DNA of 64,000 nucleotides from Planctomycetota bacterium (lineage in GTDB: Bacteria > Planctomycetota > Phycisphaerae > Phycisphaerales > UBA5793). Shown here piece after piece: positions 8,828 to 18,265 of the stretch. The stretch covers positions 186,001 through 250,000 of the forward strand of contig JABFGK010000002.1 of the NCBI GenBank assembly GCA_013112555.1. Reading direction: 5' to 3'. The notes below the pieces were generated by a model that saw only the letters and a list, made by a program, of their open reading frames with translations, was not told the origin of the DNA and ran no database searches. How positions within the stretch are numbered: the first letter of the stretch is position 1; the number at the start of each line of letters is the position of its first letter. A program made the translations under genes and the position numbers.

Positions 8828-10333
8828 ATGAATACGAAGCCGGCCCGAAATAGGTTGTTCTGCCCCATCGGAATCCGCCATGCGTGCTGCGCGATGGCCG
8901 GGGCAGCTGCGATCGTTGTCAGCGCCCCTGATGCCAGTGCGACCTGGTCCATTGTCATCGTTGACACGAGTACACACGAGGTGGCCATCGGGTCCGCAAC
9001 GTGTCTGACATTTTATGACCTGAAGCAGCTATCACCGGTTGTGATCGTCGGAATCGGGGCTGCGGCAGCCCAGGCACAGATTGACAGCGGGGCCAGTAAC
9101 CGCAGTTTCATCCATCAGAAAATGTACCTCGGTTGGGACCCGGCCGACATCATCATCGGCCTCGAAGGACAGGACCCGTCCCATCAGAGCCGACAGTATG
9201 GGATTGTTGACGTCCAGGGACGCGCGGCCACGTTCACCGGGACGAGTACCTATGGCTGGTCAGGCGGCGTGACGGGGCAGGTCGGGACGCTCGTGTACTC
9301 CATTCAGGGCAACATCCTCACCGGCGAGTGTGTCATCCAGGAAGCCGAGCAGGCCATTCTCAACACACCCGGCGACGTACCGGAGAAACTGATGGCTGCC
9401 ATGGAAGCAGCCCGCGACACCGGCGGGGACGGGCGCTGCTCCTGTAAAGACGGCGGGGCGGAAGATTGCGGATGCCCGCCGCCGGTGTTCGACAAGTCGG
9501 CCCATATCGGCTACATGGTCGTGGCTCGAATCGGCGATATCGACGGCACCTGCGGCAACCAGGATGGATGTGCCAACGGCGACTACTTCATGTCGTACAA
9601 CCTGGCACGCCAGAATGCGAATGACCCGGACCCCGTCTTCCAACTCCGTGATCTGTTCAATGCCTGGCGCACCGATCTGGTCGGCCGACCGGACGGCGTG
9701 CAATCGGTTGTGACCGTCGATCAGCCGACCCTCCCGCCCGACGGCGAGGCCACCGCAATGCTCGACATCACGGTGCTCGACTGGCAGGGCAACCCGATTG
9801 ACGTGCCGCTGGCCGATATCTCCGTGTCACGCCACGACACAAGTGCCGGCGTCACGACGCTCGGCCAGATCATCGACCTCGGCGGGGGACAGTATCAGAT
9901 GGAAGTGACGGCCCGTATGCGCGAGGGCACGGATCGATACGTCTTTGTGGTCGACGACGGCATCCGCCCCGTCACACTCACGCCCTTGCCGGAGATCCGG
10001 GTGGAAGTCCCGCAGGGCTCGTTCAGATTGCTTGATCCGATCCCCGGGTTTTCCGGCCAGGAAAACACACTCTGTGTTGAGTCAGGCGTTCCGGGTTCAC
10101 GCACGCTGTTCCTGTACAGTTTGACGGAGGGGATGTACGACACGGTGTGCGGCCCGTTGTCACTGCAGCCGCCCACACTGGCCGGCCAGACGACGGTCGC
10201 AGCGGACGGGACAGCGTGTATTGTGATCGGTGTGCCTTCAGGCGCCCGCGGCAAGACGGTGTATATGCAGGCCGTGCAACGGCCGGACTGTGCAAGATCG
10301 AACGCCGTCCGCTGGACATTCAATGCGCAGTAG
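8828..10333 (+). CDS. Secreted DUF1028 (Ntn-hydrolase-like) protein with shared C-terminal module
   Basis: A 501-residue exported protein. The signal segment covers about 1-38 and ends DASAT. The DUF1028 domain starts at WSIVIVDTSTHEVAIGSATC (about 40) and continues to about 260; this family has an Ntn-hydrolase fold. It holds a cysteine-rich insert, CSCKDGGAEDCGCPPP (about 200-215). Residues about 290-395 form a bacterial Ig-like region (invasin-type wording: LPPDGEATAMLDITVLDWQG). The last 105 residues carry the module shared with six other secreted proteins here: TLCVESGVPGSRTLFLYS, a middle cysteine, then GKTVYMQAVQRPDC and SNAV. The ATG at 8828 follows GAAAGTGA. Substrate unknown. Confidence 0.82.
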   Translation: MNTKPARNRLFCPIGIRHACCAMAGAAAIVVSAPDASATWSIVIVDTSTHEVAIGSATCLTFYDLKQLSPVVIVGIGAAAAQAQIDSGASNRSFIHQKMYLGWDPADIIIGLEGQDPSHQSRQYGIVDVQGRAATFTGTSTYGWSGGVTGQVGTLVYSIQGNILTGECVIQEAEQAILNTPGDVPEKLMAAMEAARDTGGDGRCSCKDGGAEDCGCPPPVFDKSAHIGYMVVARIGDIDGTCGNQDGCANGDYFMSYNLARQNANDPDPVFQLRDLFNAWRTDLVGRPDGVQSVVTVDQPTLPPDGEATAMLDITVLDWQGNPIDVPLADISVSRHDTSAGVTTLGQIIDLGGGQYQMEVTARMREGTDRYVFVVDDGIRPVTLTPLPEIRVEVPQGSFRLLDPIPGFSGQENTLCVESGVPGSRTLFLYSLTEGMYDTVCGPLSLQPPTLAGQTTVAADGTACIVIGVPSGARGKTVYMQAVQRPDCARSNAVRWTFNAQ

Positions 10334-11062
10334 CAACAACAAGCCGCGCACGTGAGTAAGCGGGCCCCATCGCCTCCGACGAGCCGCGCACGTGAGTAAG
10401 CGGGTTCTTATCGTCCTACATGGGTCTCCACATTCAAACGAGATTTCCTCTGGACAGCCATACTCATTTGTGGTACCTTGTAAAGTGGGGATGGGCGAGA
10501 CGCCCGTGCCACCGACGGGAGTGGAGAAGATGGATTACCGCGTTCGGAGCAATGACGGAGTCTCGTAGTAGGTCAGGTTGAAACCTGACCTTGATACACG
10601 ACCTGACCTGGAGGGGCGAGAGCGAGAGACTTGGGAAACCAACAGATTGGGAGGCCCGCTCCCTCACGCGCGCGGCTTGTCGGAGTGTGTTACGACCACC
10701 CCTTCGGGGTGAGGAGAGGTTTTTGTGTGCGATCCCTTCCGGGGGTGGCGCTCGTCTCCGACTCGCTTCACCCCCGGCTACACACGATCACCGCTTCGCG
10801 GTGAGGAAGCGCGAAGATCGTTCGAGGGTAGGGGCACATTGCATGTGCCCCGAATCCGTAGGGTGGGATAAGCGAAGGCAACGGAGCGAACCCCACCGGC
10901 AAGGACTGACTCCGACGAGCCGCGCACGTGAGTAAGCGGGCTCCCCCGGTGGGACGGGCGTCTCGCCCGTCAGTCCAGCACCGTGTCAGGACTCGTACCT
11001 CGTCCTGGCCTACGACTGCTGAACCGTACTTCTGATAGCACAGCCCGGAGGAAGTGACTGCT
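10334..11062 (+). repeat. Palindrome-rich intergenic region
   Basis: No gene is supported here. The stretch is a mosaic of short repeats. GAGCCGCGCACGTGAGTAAGCGGG-type units occur at 10341-10364, 10378-10404 and 10913-10940, and inverted at 10654-10683. A GTAGGGTGGGATAAGCGAAG unit with its CCCACCGG closing arm spans 10859-10911 and recurs at 12446-12494. GGCACATTGCATGTGCC, a palindrome, is near 10834 and recurs in the region 30064-32800. A GGGCGAGACGCCCGTG unit is at about 10490 and recurs near 12628. Several units are inverted repeats able to form hairpins. The last part carries the leader of the next gene, with GGAGGAAG at 11047-11054. Confidence 0.75.
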
Positions 11063-12439
11063 ATGACACATACAAGAAGCCGATGGCTACCAGACACTAT
11101 CCTGTTGGCGATGACTGTGCTCTGCACGTCCGGCACAGCCCTATGCGACATTGATCCATTTGCCATTATTATGATTCCAGACGATGGAGGGACATACACG
11201 ACGGCACGTGGCATCAACAACCTCGGTGCAGTGACCGGGTCGTCGAGTCTGGATGACTATGCCTATATCTTTCACAACGGGCGCATCGAAGTGCTTGACA
11301 TTCCTGATGGCATGGTAGATTCCGACGGCTTTGCCATTAACTCGTTTGGCGCTGTGGCCGGCCGCTCGGAGGGGAGCGACTATCGACTGCACGCGACCTT
11401 CTGGGATCGTAACACCCCTCCTGTTCTGCTTGGGGACTTTGGCGGCAACTACTCCATGGCGCGGTCTATCAATGATAGCAATCAGATTGTGGGCAGTGCC
11501 AGCGATACGGACGGGTTTACGCGCGCTTTCTACTGGGCGGACGGCGTCTTGACAGATCTGGGCACGCTGGGCGGAGACGTGAGCATTGCATACGAAATCA
11601 ACGAGAACGGGCTCATTGTCGGGTACGCCGAGAATGCTGAAGGAACCAGTCGTGCCAGCGTGTGGCGAGTTGGTGTGATTGAGGAGTTGCCCGATCTTGG
11701 TGACAAGTCGTCGTTTGCCTACGGTGTCAATGATCAAAACGAAGTGGTCGGGAGGGTATGGGAGGTACAGATCACGCCCGTCATGTGGAGCCGAGGAGGT
11801 ATCAAGCGGCTGCAGTATCCGCCGGTGTTTTATGGAGAGTATCACGGTGCTGTGGCAGAACATATTAACAACAACGGTGTGATCACAGGATACATTAATA
11901 AGTGGGCCAGCGATTATACACGCCCGATTGTCTGGCCGAGCCCGGATGATATGGCTGTGTCGGTGTACAGGTTACTTCCTCCACTGAGTCGCTGGCACTA
12001 CATTGGTACCTTGCAGGACATCAACGATCTGAATCAGATCGTGGGGTTTGGCAACTACGGGCCGGGTGACGGAGTGTTCCATAAGCACGCCTTCCTCCTC
12101 ACGCCTGTCTACCCTTCCTTTGACCTGACCGAGTTCAGTCCGGGTGTTTCCGGCCAGATGAGTACGATTGAAGCTCACAACGTTCCGCCGGGCGCGACCG
12201 TCCACTTTCTCGGTGCCCGCTGGGGCGGCGGGGCGTTGATTCCGACATGCGATGTCACAAGGAACGCGCTGCAACTCGAGGACCCGCGCCAACTCGGGAC
12301 GGCGGTTGCGGACGAAGGCGGTGTGGCAGTCATTGAAGGCCTGATTCCCGATGAGTGGGCCGGCCGGGAGATCCTGTTCCAGGCGTTTGTTCGCGATTCC
12401 TGCGAGATCAGCAATCTCGTTGTGCAGGCGTTTGAGTAA
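11063..12439 (+). CDS. Secreted HAF-repeat protein with shared C-terminal module
   Basis: A 458-residue exported protein. A signal peptide covers about 1-28 (ending TALCD). The body is built of HAF-type extracellular repeats, each with an xAxxINxxGxVVGxS pattern, for example ARGINNLGAVTGSS, ARSINDSNQIVGSA, AYEINENGLIVGYA and AYGVNDQNEVVGRV, roughly 45-50 residues apart and alternating with LGTLGGD-like turns; this suggests a beta-propeller. The last 105 residues (from FSPGVSGQMSTIEA) are the shared C-terminal module with SCEISNLV near the end. The ATG at 11063 is chosen over an upstream GTG because GGAGGAAG is 8 nt upstream. Ligand unknown. Confidence 0.85.
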   Translation: MTHTRSRWLPDTILLAMTVLCTSGTALCDIDPFAIIMIPDDGGTYTTARGINNLGAVTGSSSLDDYAYIFHNGRIEVLDIPDGMVDSDGFAINSFGAVAGRSEGSDYRLHATFWDRNTPPVLLGDFGGNYSMARSINDSNQIVGSASDTDGFTRAFYWADGVLTDLGTLGGDVSIAYEINENGLIVGYAENAEGTSRASVWRVGVIEELPDLGDKSSFAYGVNDQNEVVGRVWEVQITPVMWSRGGIKRLQYPPVFYGEYHGAVAEHINNNGVITGYINKWASDYTRPIVWPSPDDMAVSVYRLLPPLSRWHYIGTLQDINDLNQIVGFGNYGPGDGVFHKHAFLLTPVYPSFDLTEFSPGVSGQMSTIEAHNVPPGATVHFLGARWGGGALIPTCDVTRNALQLEDPRQLGTAVADEGGVAVIEGLIPDEWAGREILFQAFVRDSCEISNLVVQAFE

Positions 12440-12781
12440 AGTGTTGTAGGGTGGGATAAGCGAAGGCAACGGAGCGCATCCCACCGGCAAGGACTTTGGG
12501 GGGCACGGGTTACGCTGAGTCGTATTCGCACGGGTTCTCCCTCGTTTCACTCGGGGTAACCCGTGGCACCCGGCGAGGGGCTTACCGGAACCCGCTCCCT
12601 CACGGTCGCGGCTCGTCGATCCAGGGACGGGCGAGACGCCCGTGCCACCGACGGGAGTGGAGGAGATGGATTCCGGTCTACACGGGAATGACAAGTGAGG
12701 TCGGGCTGTTGGGTCCTGTCAGGACTCGTACCTCGTCCTGACCTACTACTCCCGACCCCTTATTCCATTCCCCCTGACAAA
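12440..12781 (+). repeat. Intergenic repeat mosaic after the HAF gene
   Basis: Contains no supported gene. It holds a second GTAGGGTGGGATAAGCGAAG unit (12446-12494), an inverted CCCGCTCCCTCACGGTCGCG unit at about 12589-12617 (the reverse complement of the unit at 30268 and 32690), a GGGCGAGACGCCCGTGCC unit near 12630 and a TCAGGACTCGTACCTCGTCC unit near 12720 that also occurs near 10985. The similar order of these units on both sides of the HAF gene suggests that the flanks were copied from one source. Confidence 0.65.
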
Positions 12782-13483
12782 TCATCCCATCGCCAGCCCA
12801 TCCAGGGACGTGATCCCGATCGGTTCCTGCGCAAAAAACGGTTCAGCCGACGCCGTCCCCATGCGCGAACCGAAGTACACACCCATCGCATCAATCGCCT
12901 TCAGAATCTGCCGATTCTTCTCCGGCAATACAAACTGAGTGTGATACGCCTCGATCGAATCGTGCTTGCGCTGTTCATACCCGGTCGTATCAATGAGAAA
13001 ACTCGGATTGTGCACCTTGCGCAAGTGCATGGCATAGTAAAAGAACAGCCAGCGCGGGTAGATCGGCGGGCCCGCTTGCGCCCACGGCTCATCAATCTTG
13101 GATAACTTCGCATCGAATCGGGCATCAATCGTTGCCCGGCCGACGGCTACATGATCCGGGTGGGCATCATCGAAGTAGACGCTGAAGACGATCTCAGCCT
13201 GATGCTCGCGAATCGCTGCGGCAATCGCATGACGCAACGCAAGTGTGTGCTGAACTTCGCGATTCGGGAAGCCGAGCAGTTTCCGTTTCACGCCCAGAAT
13301 CTCAGCCGCCTTGGCAGCCTCGACGGCGCGCGTCTCCGGGTCGCCGTAGGGCGTCGGCTCGCCGTTGGTCACATCAATCAGAAGCACATTGTGCCCCTGC
13401 TCGACGAATCGGGCGATTGTGCCGCCCATACCGATTTCCTGATCGTCCGGGTGCGGTCCTATCACGAGTATGTTGGCCATCAT
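12782..13483 (-). CDS. bshB1: PIG-L family deacetylase, BshB1-like
   Basis: A 233-residue LmbE/PIG-L enzyme. The zinc motif is at the N terminus (GPHPDDQEIGMGGT, about 9-22) with the later FDDAHPDHVAVG (about 123) supplying the histidine ligand. The C-terminal pattern MGTASAEPFFAQEPIGI resembles BshB1, which removes the acetyl group from GlcNAc-malate in bacillithiol synthesis. No bshA or bshC is in the window, so the pathway assignment is inferred from the motif; another N-acetyl sugar deacetylase is possible. Two ATGs are adjacent at 13483 and 13480, with GGAAG 7-10 nt upstream. Confidence 0.78.
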   Translation of the reverse strand: MMANILVIGPHPDDQEIGMGGTIARFVEQGHNVLLIDVTNGEPTPYGDPETRAVEAAKAAEILGVKRKLLGFPNREVQHTLALRHAIAAAIREHQAEIVFSVYFDDAHPDHVAVGRATIDARFDAKLSKIDEPWAQAGPPIYPRWLFFYYAMHLRKVHNPSFLIDTTGYEQRKHDSIEAYHTQFVLPEKNRQILKAIDAMGVYFGSRMGTASAEPFFAQEPIGITSLDGLAMG

Positions 13484-13666
13484 CCTGCTGCTTCCACGCG
13501 GTCACTTCGGTTGTGTGGGCACACGTCCCCGTCGAGCATGCCTGTCGGCCCATCATAGCCGCGGATTCTCGGCACTCAGCCCCGGGACGGATTGAAGGCT
13601 GCAGCGCCAGTGTCCGATATGATGTCCAACCAGACCACCCTGATTACCACGGGAAGGCCATGTCCA

Positions 13667-14833
13667 ATGGCATCGACTTCAACCAATAGCACCACATCCT
13701 GCGATTCATCTGCCGGCGATATCAAACGTATCGGCATCCTGACCGGCGGCGGTGACTGCCCGGGGCTGAACGCGGTCATCCGGGCTGTCACCAAGACGGC
13801 CATTATGAACCACGGGTACGAAGTCTTCGGCATCGAGGACGGCTTCCTCGGGCTCGTGCAAAACCGGATCACCCAACTGACCGGGGATTCGGTCTCCAAT
13901 ATCCTGACCGTCGGCGGCACGATCCTCGGGTCATCCAACAAGTGCGACCCCCTCCACTACTACACCGGGACCGATGACGACGGCAAGCCGATCCACAAGG
14001 ACGTGACCGACCGCTGTCTCGATCACATTCACCATCATCATCTCGATGCACTCGTTGTCATCGGCGGCGACGGCACGATGTCCGTCTCCAAGGCGTTTGT
14101 CGAAAAAGGCATAAACTGCATTGGTGTTCCCAAGACGATCGACAACGATCTTGTCGGCACGGATATCACGTTCGGATTCCAGACGGCCGTCGAAACGGCC
14201 TCATGGTGCATCGACCGAATTCACACGACCGCAGCAAGCCATCACCGGGTCATGGTGGTCGAAGTGATGGGGCGAAATGCCGGCTGGATTGCGCTGCACA
14301 CCGGTGTGGCCACCGGTTCGGATGTCATCCTTATCCCCGAAATCCCGTTCGATTACGACGTCATCTGCGGCTTCGTGCAGGATCGGCAGCGGCGCGGCAA
14401 ACGCTCGTCCATCATCTGCATTGCCGAGGGTGCGACGCCGAAGGGCGGCCAACAGGTGGTGCGCGAACTCGACCCGTCGAGCCCGGACCCCGTGCGGTTG
14501 GGCGGCATCGGCAAGGTGGTGGCGGACACGATCGAGGAATGCACCGGGATCGAGACCCGAACCACCGTGCTCGGCCACATCATCCGCGGCGGCACACCGG
14601 TCCACAACGATCGGCTGCTGGGCACGCGCTACGGCTATCACGCCGTCCGGTTACTCAGTGAAGGGAAACGGAATCGCCTCGTGGTCATGCGGAACCACTC
14701 GGTGACCGATGTCTCGATTCTCGATGCAGCCAACAAGCAGCGCATCGTGCCGCTTGATGATGCACTGATCGAGTCAGCCCGTGCGGTTGGCACCTGCTTC
14801 GGCGATATCCCGTGTTGTCGGAAAGATCGGTGA
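13667..14833 (+). CDS. pfkA: 6-phosphofructokinase
   Basis: A 388-residue PfkA-fold kinase that phosphorylates fructose 6-phosphate in glycolysis. Motifs: GILTGGGDCPGLNAVIR (23-39), VIGGDGTMSVSKA (131-143), VPKTIDNDL (154-162) and EVMGRNAGW (about 204). The GGDG glycine is the ATP-type residue, while the lysine of PKTIDND is the one seen in PPi-type and some ATP-type enzymes, so the phosphoryl donor cannot be fixed from sequence. The ATG at 13667 follows GGAAGG by 9 nt; the frame stays open upstream to 13592. It has a 16-nt convergent gap with the next gene. Confidence 0.92.
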   Translation: MASTSTNSTTSCDSSAGDIKRIGILTGGGDCPGLNAVIRAVTKTAIMNHGYEVFGIEDGFLGLVQNRITQLTGDSVSNILTVGGTILGSSNKCDPLHYYTGTDDDGKPIHKDVTDRCLDHIHHHHLDALVVIGGDGTMSVSKAFVEKGINCIGVPKTIDNDLVGTDITFGFQTAVETASWCIDRIHTTAASHHRVMVVEVMGRNAGWIALHTGVATGSDVILIPEIPFDYDVICGFVQDRQRRGKRSSIICIAEGATPKGGQQVVRELDPSSPDPVRLGGIGKVVADTIEECTGIETRTTVLGHIIRGGTPVHNDRLLGTRYGYHAVRLLSEGKRNRLVVMRNHSVTDVSILDAANKQRIVPLDDALIESARAVGTCFGDIPCCRKDR

Positions 14834-14849
14834 GCACAGAGACGGTCGA

Positions 14850-16718
14850 TCAATCGCTCTGACGGAGTTCCGGGGAGAAGGCACTGTCGAATTCACGGTC
14901 GCGCACCGGCTTGGCGGGGCTGCCGACGCAGATCTTCCAGGCAGGCAGATCGTTAAAGACGTTGGCGCGAGCCCCGACGACCACGCCACGACTGATCCGC
15001 ACACCCGGACCGACAAAGACGTCGGCCGAGACCCAGACGTCATCCTCAATCACAATCGGTGGCTTCAGCAGCGGCATGTCTGAGCGGGTGAAGTCGTGCG
15101 AGCCGGCACACAGGTGTGCGAACTGACTGATCGTCACGCGCTCCCCGATTGATACCGGCCCGAGACAGTACAAAATGGCAAAGTCGCCGACGATCGACTG
15201 CCTCCCCACCGTGAGATTCCATGGCACCTCAATCGTCGCAGTCGGCCGAATGCGCGCAGACTTGTGAACCTGGGCACCGAACAGGCGCAGCAGGAAGTTC
15301 CGCCAGCGATACAGCGGCCTCGGGCTCCAGTGAAACAGCGTCGCTTCGGTCAGATACCACAGCATGCGCCCGATCTTTTCCCACATGGACCACGGGCTCG
15401 TGTGGCGGGCGACGATGGCCTCGTCGTCGATTTCGGTCGATGGCACCGGAGGCGGGGGCAACCGCGTTTCAGTATCGGCATGCACATCGCCGCTGGAATC
15501 CGGTTTGCTATCCATCGCGCCCATCCTGCCTGTTTGATCCTGAACGGGTGAATCGGCTTGCTCCACCATGGCGAGCGGCCCACTCTCCGTACTCATCGCC
15601 TCCCCCTTCTTCCCGACGATTTCACGGTACTTCGCCGTCGCACAGAACTCATACCAGGCGAGCAGCCGGCACATGACGTACCCGGGATACCCGTCCAGGA
15701 ATCCGCCCTTGATCACATACGAGTACAAGAACCGGAACGTCGGCCGAAACGGCAGCCAGGTGGTCTTGGCCTTGAGCCAGCGCCGACGTGCGACCGGCCC
15801 GCCGAACATCGTCGGCCTGATATTCCCGCCGTAACCGACCTGCATCGCATGCGCTTCCCAGGTGGCATACCGGTTGTGTTTTTCCACCCAGGCCGCCACG
15901 TCGGGATACGCGTAATGCAGGAATTCATGGCGCAGGTACCCGGCTTCCCCGGTTGACAAAACGACATGCTCGTGGACTTCGTTGTCCCCCGAGCCGGTAT
16001 CGCCCAGCGTGCCGAACCGCTCGTAGCGCCCGAGTTTGTGCTTGAACAATCGAACATTCCAGGACGGGTAGTAGCCGCAATGGCGAATCCACTTGCCCAT
16101 GAACATGAAGCGGCGATTGATCCAGTATCCATCCCCGCAACCGTTGCCACGTGGGTAGTTGCCGGACACCACCTGCTCGATTTCGCGAGCCAACTCCGGC
16201 GTCATGTGCTCATCGGCGTCCATGATGAGGACCCACTCGTTCTTCCAGCCGATGCGGGCCAGCGCCCAGTTCTTCTTTTTGGGCCAACCGTCCTGTGAGA
16301 GGTGGAACTGATACACCTCGCAGCCCATCGCCTGGGCCAGCGGTACGGTGTGATCGCGCGATTGCGAATCGACGACGGCTATCTGTGAAGCCCACTGCAA
16401 GCGACGCAGGCACTCGACCAGATTCTGCTCCTCGTTGAGCACCGGCACGAGCACGCTCACCGGGACTGATCCCGCCTCAGGCCAGCGCCCGGGCGGCGGG
16501 TCAAAGGACGTCGGGCAGCGTTCATAGATCTCATTCGTCAGAGCATGGCGCGGCTCCGGCTGGGCGGCACCCCCTTGCTCCAAACTGGGAATAAGCGATT
16601 CGGATTCGGGCATGCCCGATGAGGCAAGGTCACGCGCACCGCCACCGCTACCCGCCTGGGCAGTCAGACATTCCTCGCCCACCGGTACGTCAAGATGGCT
16701 CTGGTCGGTCTTGCTCAC
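14850..16718 (-). CDS. Fusion of family 2 glycosyltransferase and WcaF-like acetyltransferase
   Basis: About 622 residues in two domains. The GT2 domain (about 85-375) has VSVLVPVLNEEQNLVECL, the diphosphate-metal motif MDADEHMT and a typical GYWINRRFMFMGKWIRHCGY stretch of LPS core GT2 enzymes. A proline-rich linker (about 375-440) leads to a left-handed beta-helix acetyltransferase (about 450-615) close to WcaF: SARIRPTATIEVPWNLTVG, VGDFAILYCLGPVSIG, CAGSHDF and VGARANVF. One product would thus add and acetylate a sugar of an exopolysaccharide or LPS. The GTG at 16718 overlaps the upstream stop as GTGA, with GGGGAGG just before, which decides the start. Confidence 0.88.
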   Translation of the reverse strand: MSKTDQSHLDVPVGEECLTAQAGSGGGARDLASSGMPESESLIPSLEQGGAAQPEPRHALTNEIYERCPTSFDPPPGRWPEAGSVPVSVLVPVLNEEQNLVECLRRLQWASQIAVVDSQSRDHTVPLAQAMGCEVYQFHLSQDGWPKKKNWALARIGWKNEWVLIMDADEHMTPELAREIEQVVSGNYPRGNGCGDGYWINRRFMFMGKWIRHCGYYPSWNVRLFKHKLGRYERFGTLGDTGSGDNEVHEHVVLSTGEAGYLRHEFLHYAYPDVAAWVEKHNRYATWEAHAMQVGYGGNIRPTMFGGPVARRRWLKAKTTWLPFRPTFRFLYSYVIKGGFLDGYPGYVMCRLLAWYEFCATAKYREIVGKKGEAMSTESGPLAMVEQADSPVQDQTGRMGAMDSKPDSSGDVHADTETRLPPPPVPSTEIDDEAIVARHTSPWSMWEKIGRMLWYLTEATLFHWSPRPLYRWRNFLLRLFGAQVHKSARIRPTATIEVPWNLTVGRQSIVGDFAILYCLGPVSIGERVTISQFAHLCAGSHDFTRSDMPLLKPPIVIEDDVWVSADVFVGPGVRISRGVVVGARANVFNDLPAWKICVGSPAKPVRDREFDSAFSPELRQSD

Positions 16719-18094
16719 GCAGCCTCCCCGCCGACAGATTGACACATGGCCTCATCGCTGCCATTCGGACGCGCTTCATCGTGCACCGTGTGTTCCGTTC
16801 CTGTCTGGCTCCGCTCCTGCTGCTTGCCCACGCCGTCTCCGTTCCCGCCGCACGACCGCTTCGTGCCGGTCACGACTTCCCGAATCATCCGTTCGATCGA
16901 AGCGCAGGCGATTGAGCGATCATATCGCTGTTCCAAGGCCGTGCGGCCGTTGCCGCCCATCTGTGCAGCCAGTTCAACGTCAGCGGCGAGTCGCCTGATG
17001 TGATCCACCAGCCGGGATGCCTCCCCGATCGGCACGACCCACCCACAATCCTCCTCATTGACAACCCGCCCGATCTCGCTCTCAGGAGGCCCGACGAACA
17101 GCACCGGGCGACCCGCGGCCAGGATACCGAATAACTTGCACGGCACGATCAACCCCTGGGCTCCCTCAATCATCGAGATCAGATGAACATCACCCAATGT
17201 CAGTAGATCGTTGAGCCGTTCGCGCGGCTGATACGGCTCAAACCGCACGTTCGTCAGCCCGTATGACTCAGCCTGTTGCTTCACTTCATCCGTTCTGGCC
17301 CCGGCACCGACAAACAGGAACTCGATCGATGAGTCGTGCGGCTGATCGTTCAGGAGCCGGGCTGCCTCGACAAAAGTCGCGGCATCGTGCATCATCCCGA
17401 AGTTGCCGGAGTACATCACGATGAACCGATCCGTCAGCCCCCACTCTGTGCGATATGGGTTCGAGGCACCGTCCGACCCGGCCGGCGTCACTTCATTCCG
17501 GTCGGCCCAGACGTTGACAATCGTGATCCGGTGCGGGTCAATCCCCTTGGCAACAAGGCGATCGCGCATGCAGCGCCCAAGCGCGATCGTCCGATCAGCC
17601 CGACGAAGGATCGACCGGTGAATGCGCTCCAGCACCCGCGTGAGCCAGGCATTCGGTTTCATCATGCCGTACAGCACGGGGACGTCGGGGTACAGGTCCA
17701 TTGCCCAGTAGATGAGTTTCGTTCCATAGGCCCAACGCATGAGCAACCCGATCAACGCCACGAACGGTGGTGTTGTGAAGGCAATGCAGACGTCACAGGT
17801 CGGCAGCGTCAGCACCTTCCAACCGGCCAGAATGTACCACAGCACAAAGTCGATCAGCCGCCCGAGAATGCCGGAGGACTTGCCGAACAGGCTGAAGCCG
17901 ACGCGGTGGATCTCGATGCCGTCCACGTTCTCGTAGGCGTCCAGGGCAGCACCCTTGCGGCCGTAGATCGAGCGCGATGAGACGGCCACCACCTGATGAC
18001 CCTGGGCGACCAGATGACGCGCCAGATCGGTGCCATGCTGAGCCGTGGCAGCCACGTCCGGGTAGAACGTCTGGTTCAATAGCAAAACACGCAT
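16715..18094 (-). CDS. Family 4 glycosyltransferase, WcaI-like
   Basis: About 459 residues. N-terminal MRVLLLNQTFYPDVAATAQH is typical of WcaI-type GT4 proteins; the C-terminal half has YSGNFGMMHD, VGAGARTDEV, and the donor-binding region GLIVPCKLFGILAAGRPVLFVG (positions about 325-345). A hydrophobic patch at about 85-130 fits membrane association. The last 45 residues are a low-complexity tail outside the fold. It shares a GTGA overlap with the GT2-acetyltransferase, so the pair is one operon for surface polysaccharide. The ATG at 18094 follows GAGGGA by 9 nt; the frame is open upstream to 18142. Confidence 0.88.
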   Translation of the reverse strand: MRVLLLNQTFYPDVAATAQHGTDLARHLVAQGHQVVAVSSRSIYGRKGAALDAYENVDGIEIHRVGFSLFGKSSGILGRLIDFVLWYILAGWKVLTLPTCDVCIAFTTPPFVALIGLLMRWAYGTKLIYWAMDLYPDVPVLYGMMKPNAWLTRVLERIHRSILRRADRTIALGRCMRDRLVAKGIDPHRITIVNVWADRNEVTPAGSDGASNPYRTEWGLTDRFIVMYSGNFGMMHDAATFVEAARLLNDQPHDSSIEFLFVGAGARTDEVKQQAESYGLTNVRFEPYQPRERLNDLLTLGDVHLISMIEGAQGLIVPCKLFGILAAGRPVLFVGPPESEIGRVVNEEDCGWVVPIGEASRLVDHIRRLAADVELAAQMGGNGRTALEQRYDRSIACASIERMIREVVTGTKRSCGGNGDGVGKQQERSQTGTEHTVHDEARPNGSDEAMCQSVGGEAA

Positions 18095-18265
18095 GCGCTG
18101 GAGTCCCTCAGGCGGCGGCAGTGGGCGGCGGCTGATAACCAAATACGTCAGAGGCCTTGCTTTTCATCGACTGTGCCCCGTCTGACCTTTGACGCGAATG
18201 AAGCAGGAACACGATGTACGCAGCCGCAGGGCACACACACAGCAGGCTACTCTGCGTGCCCGACG

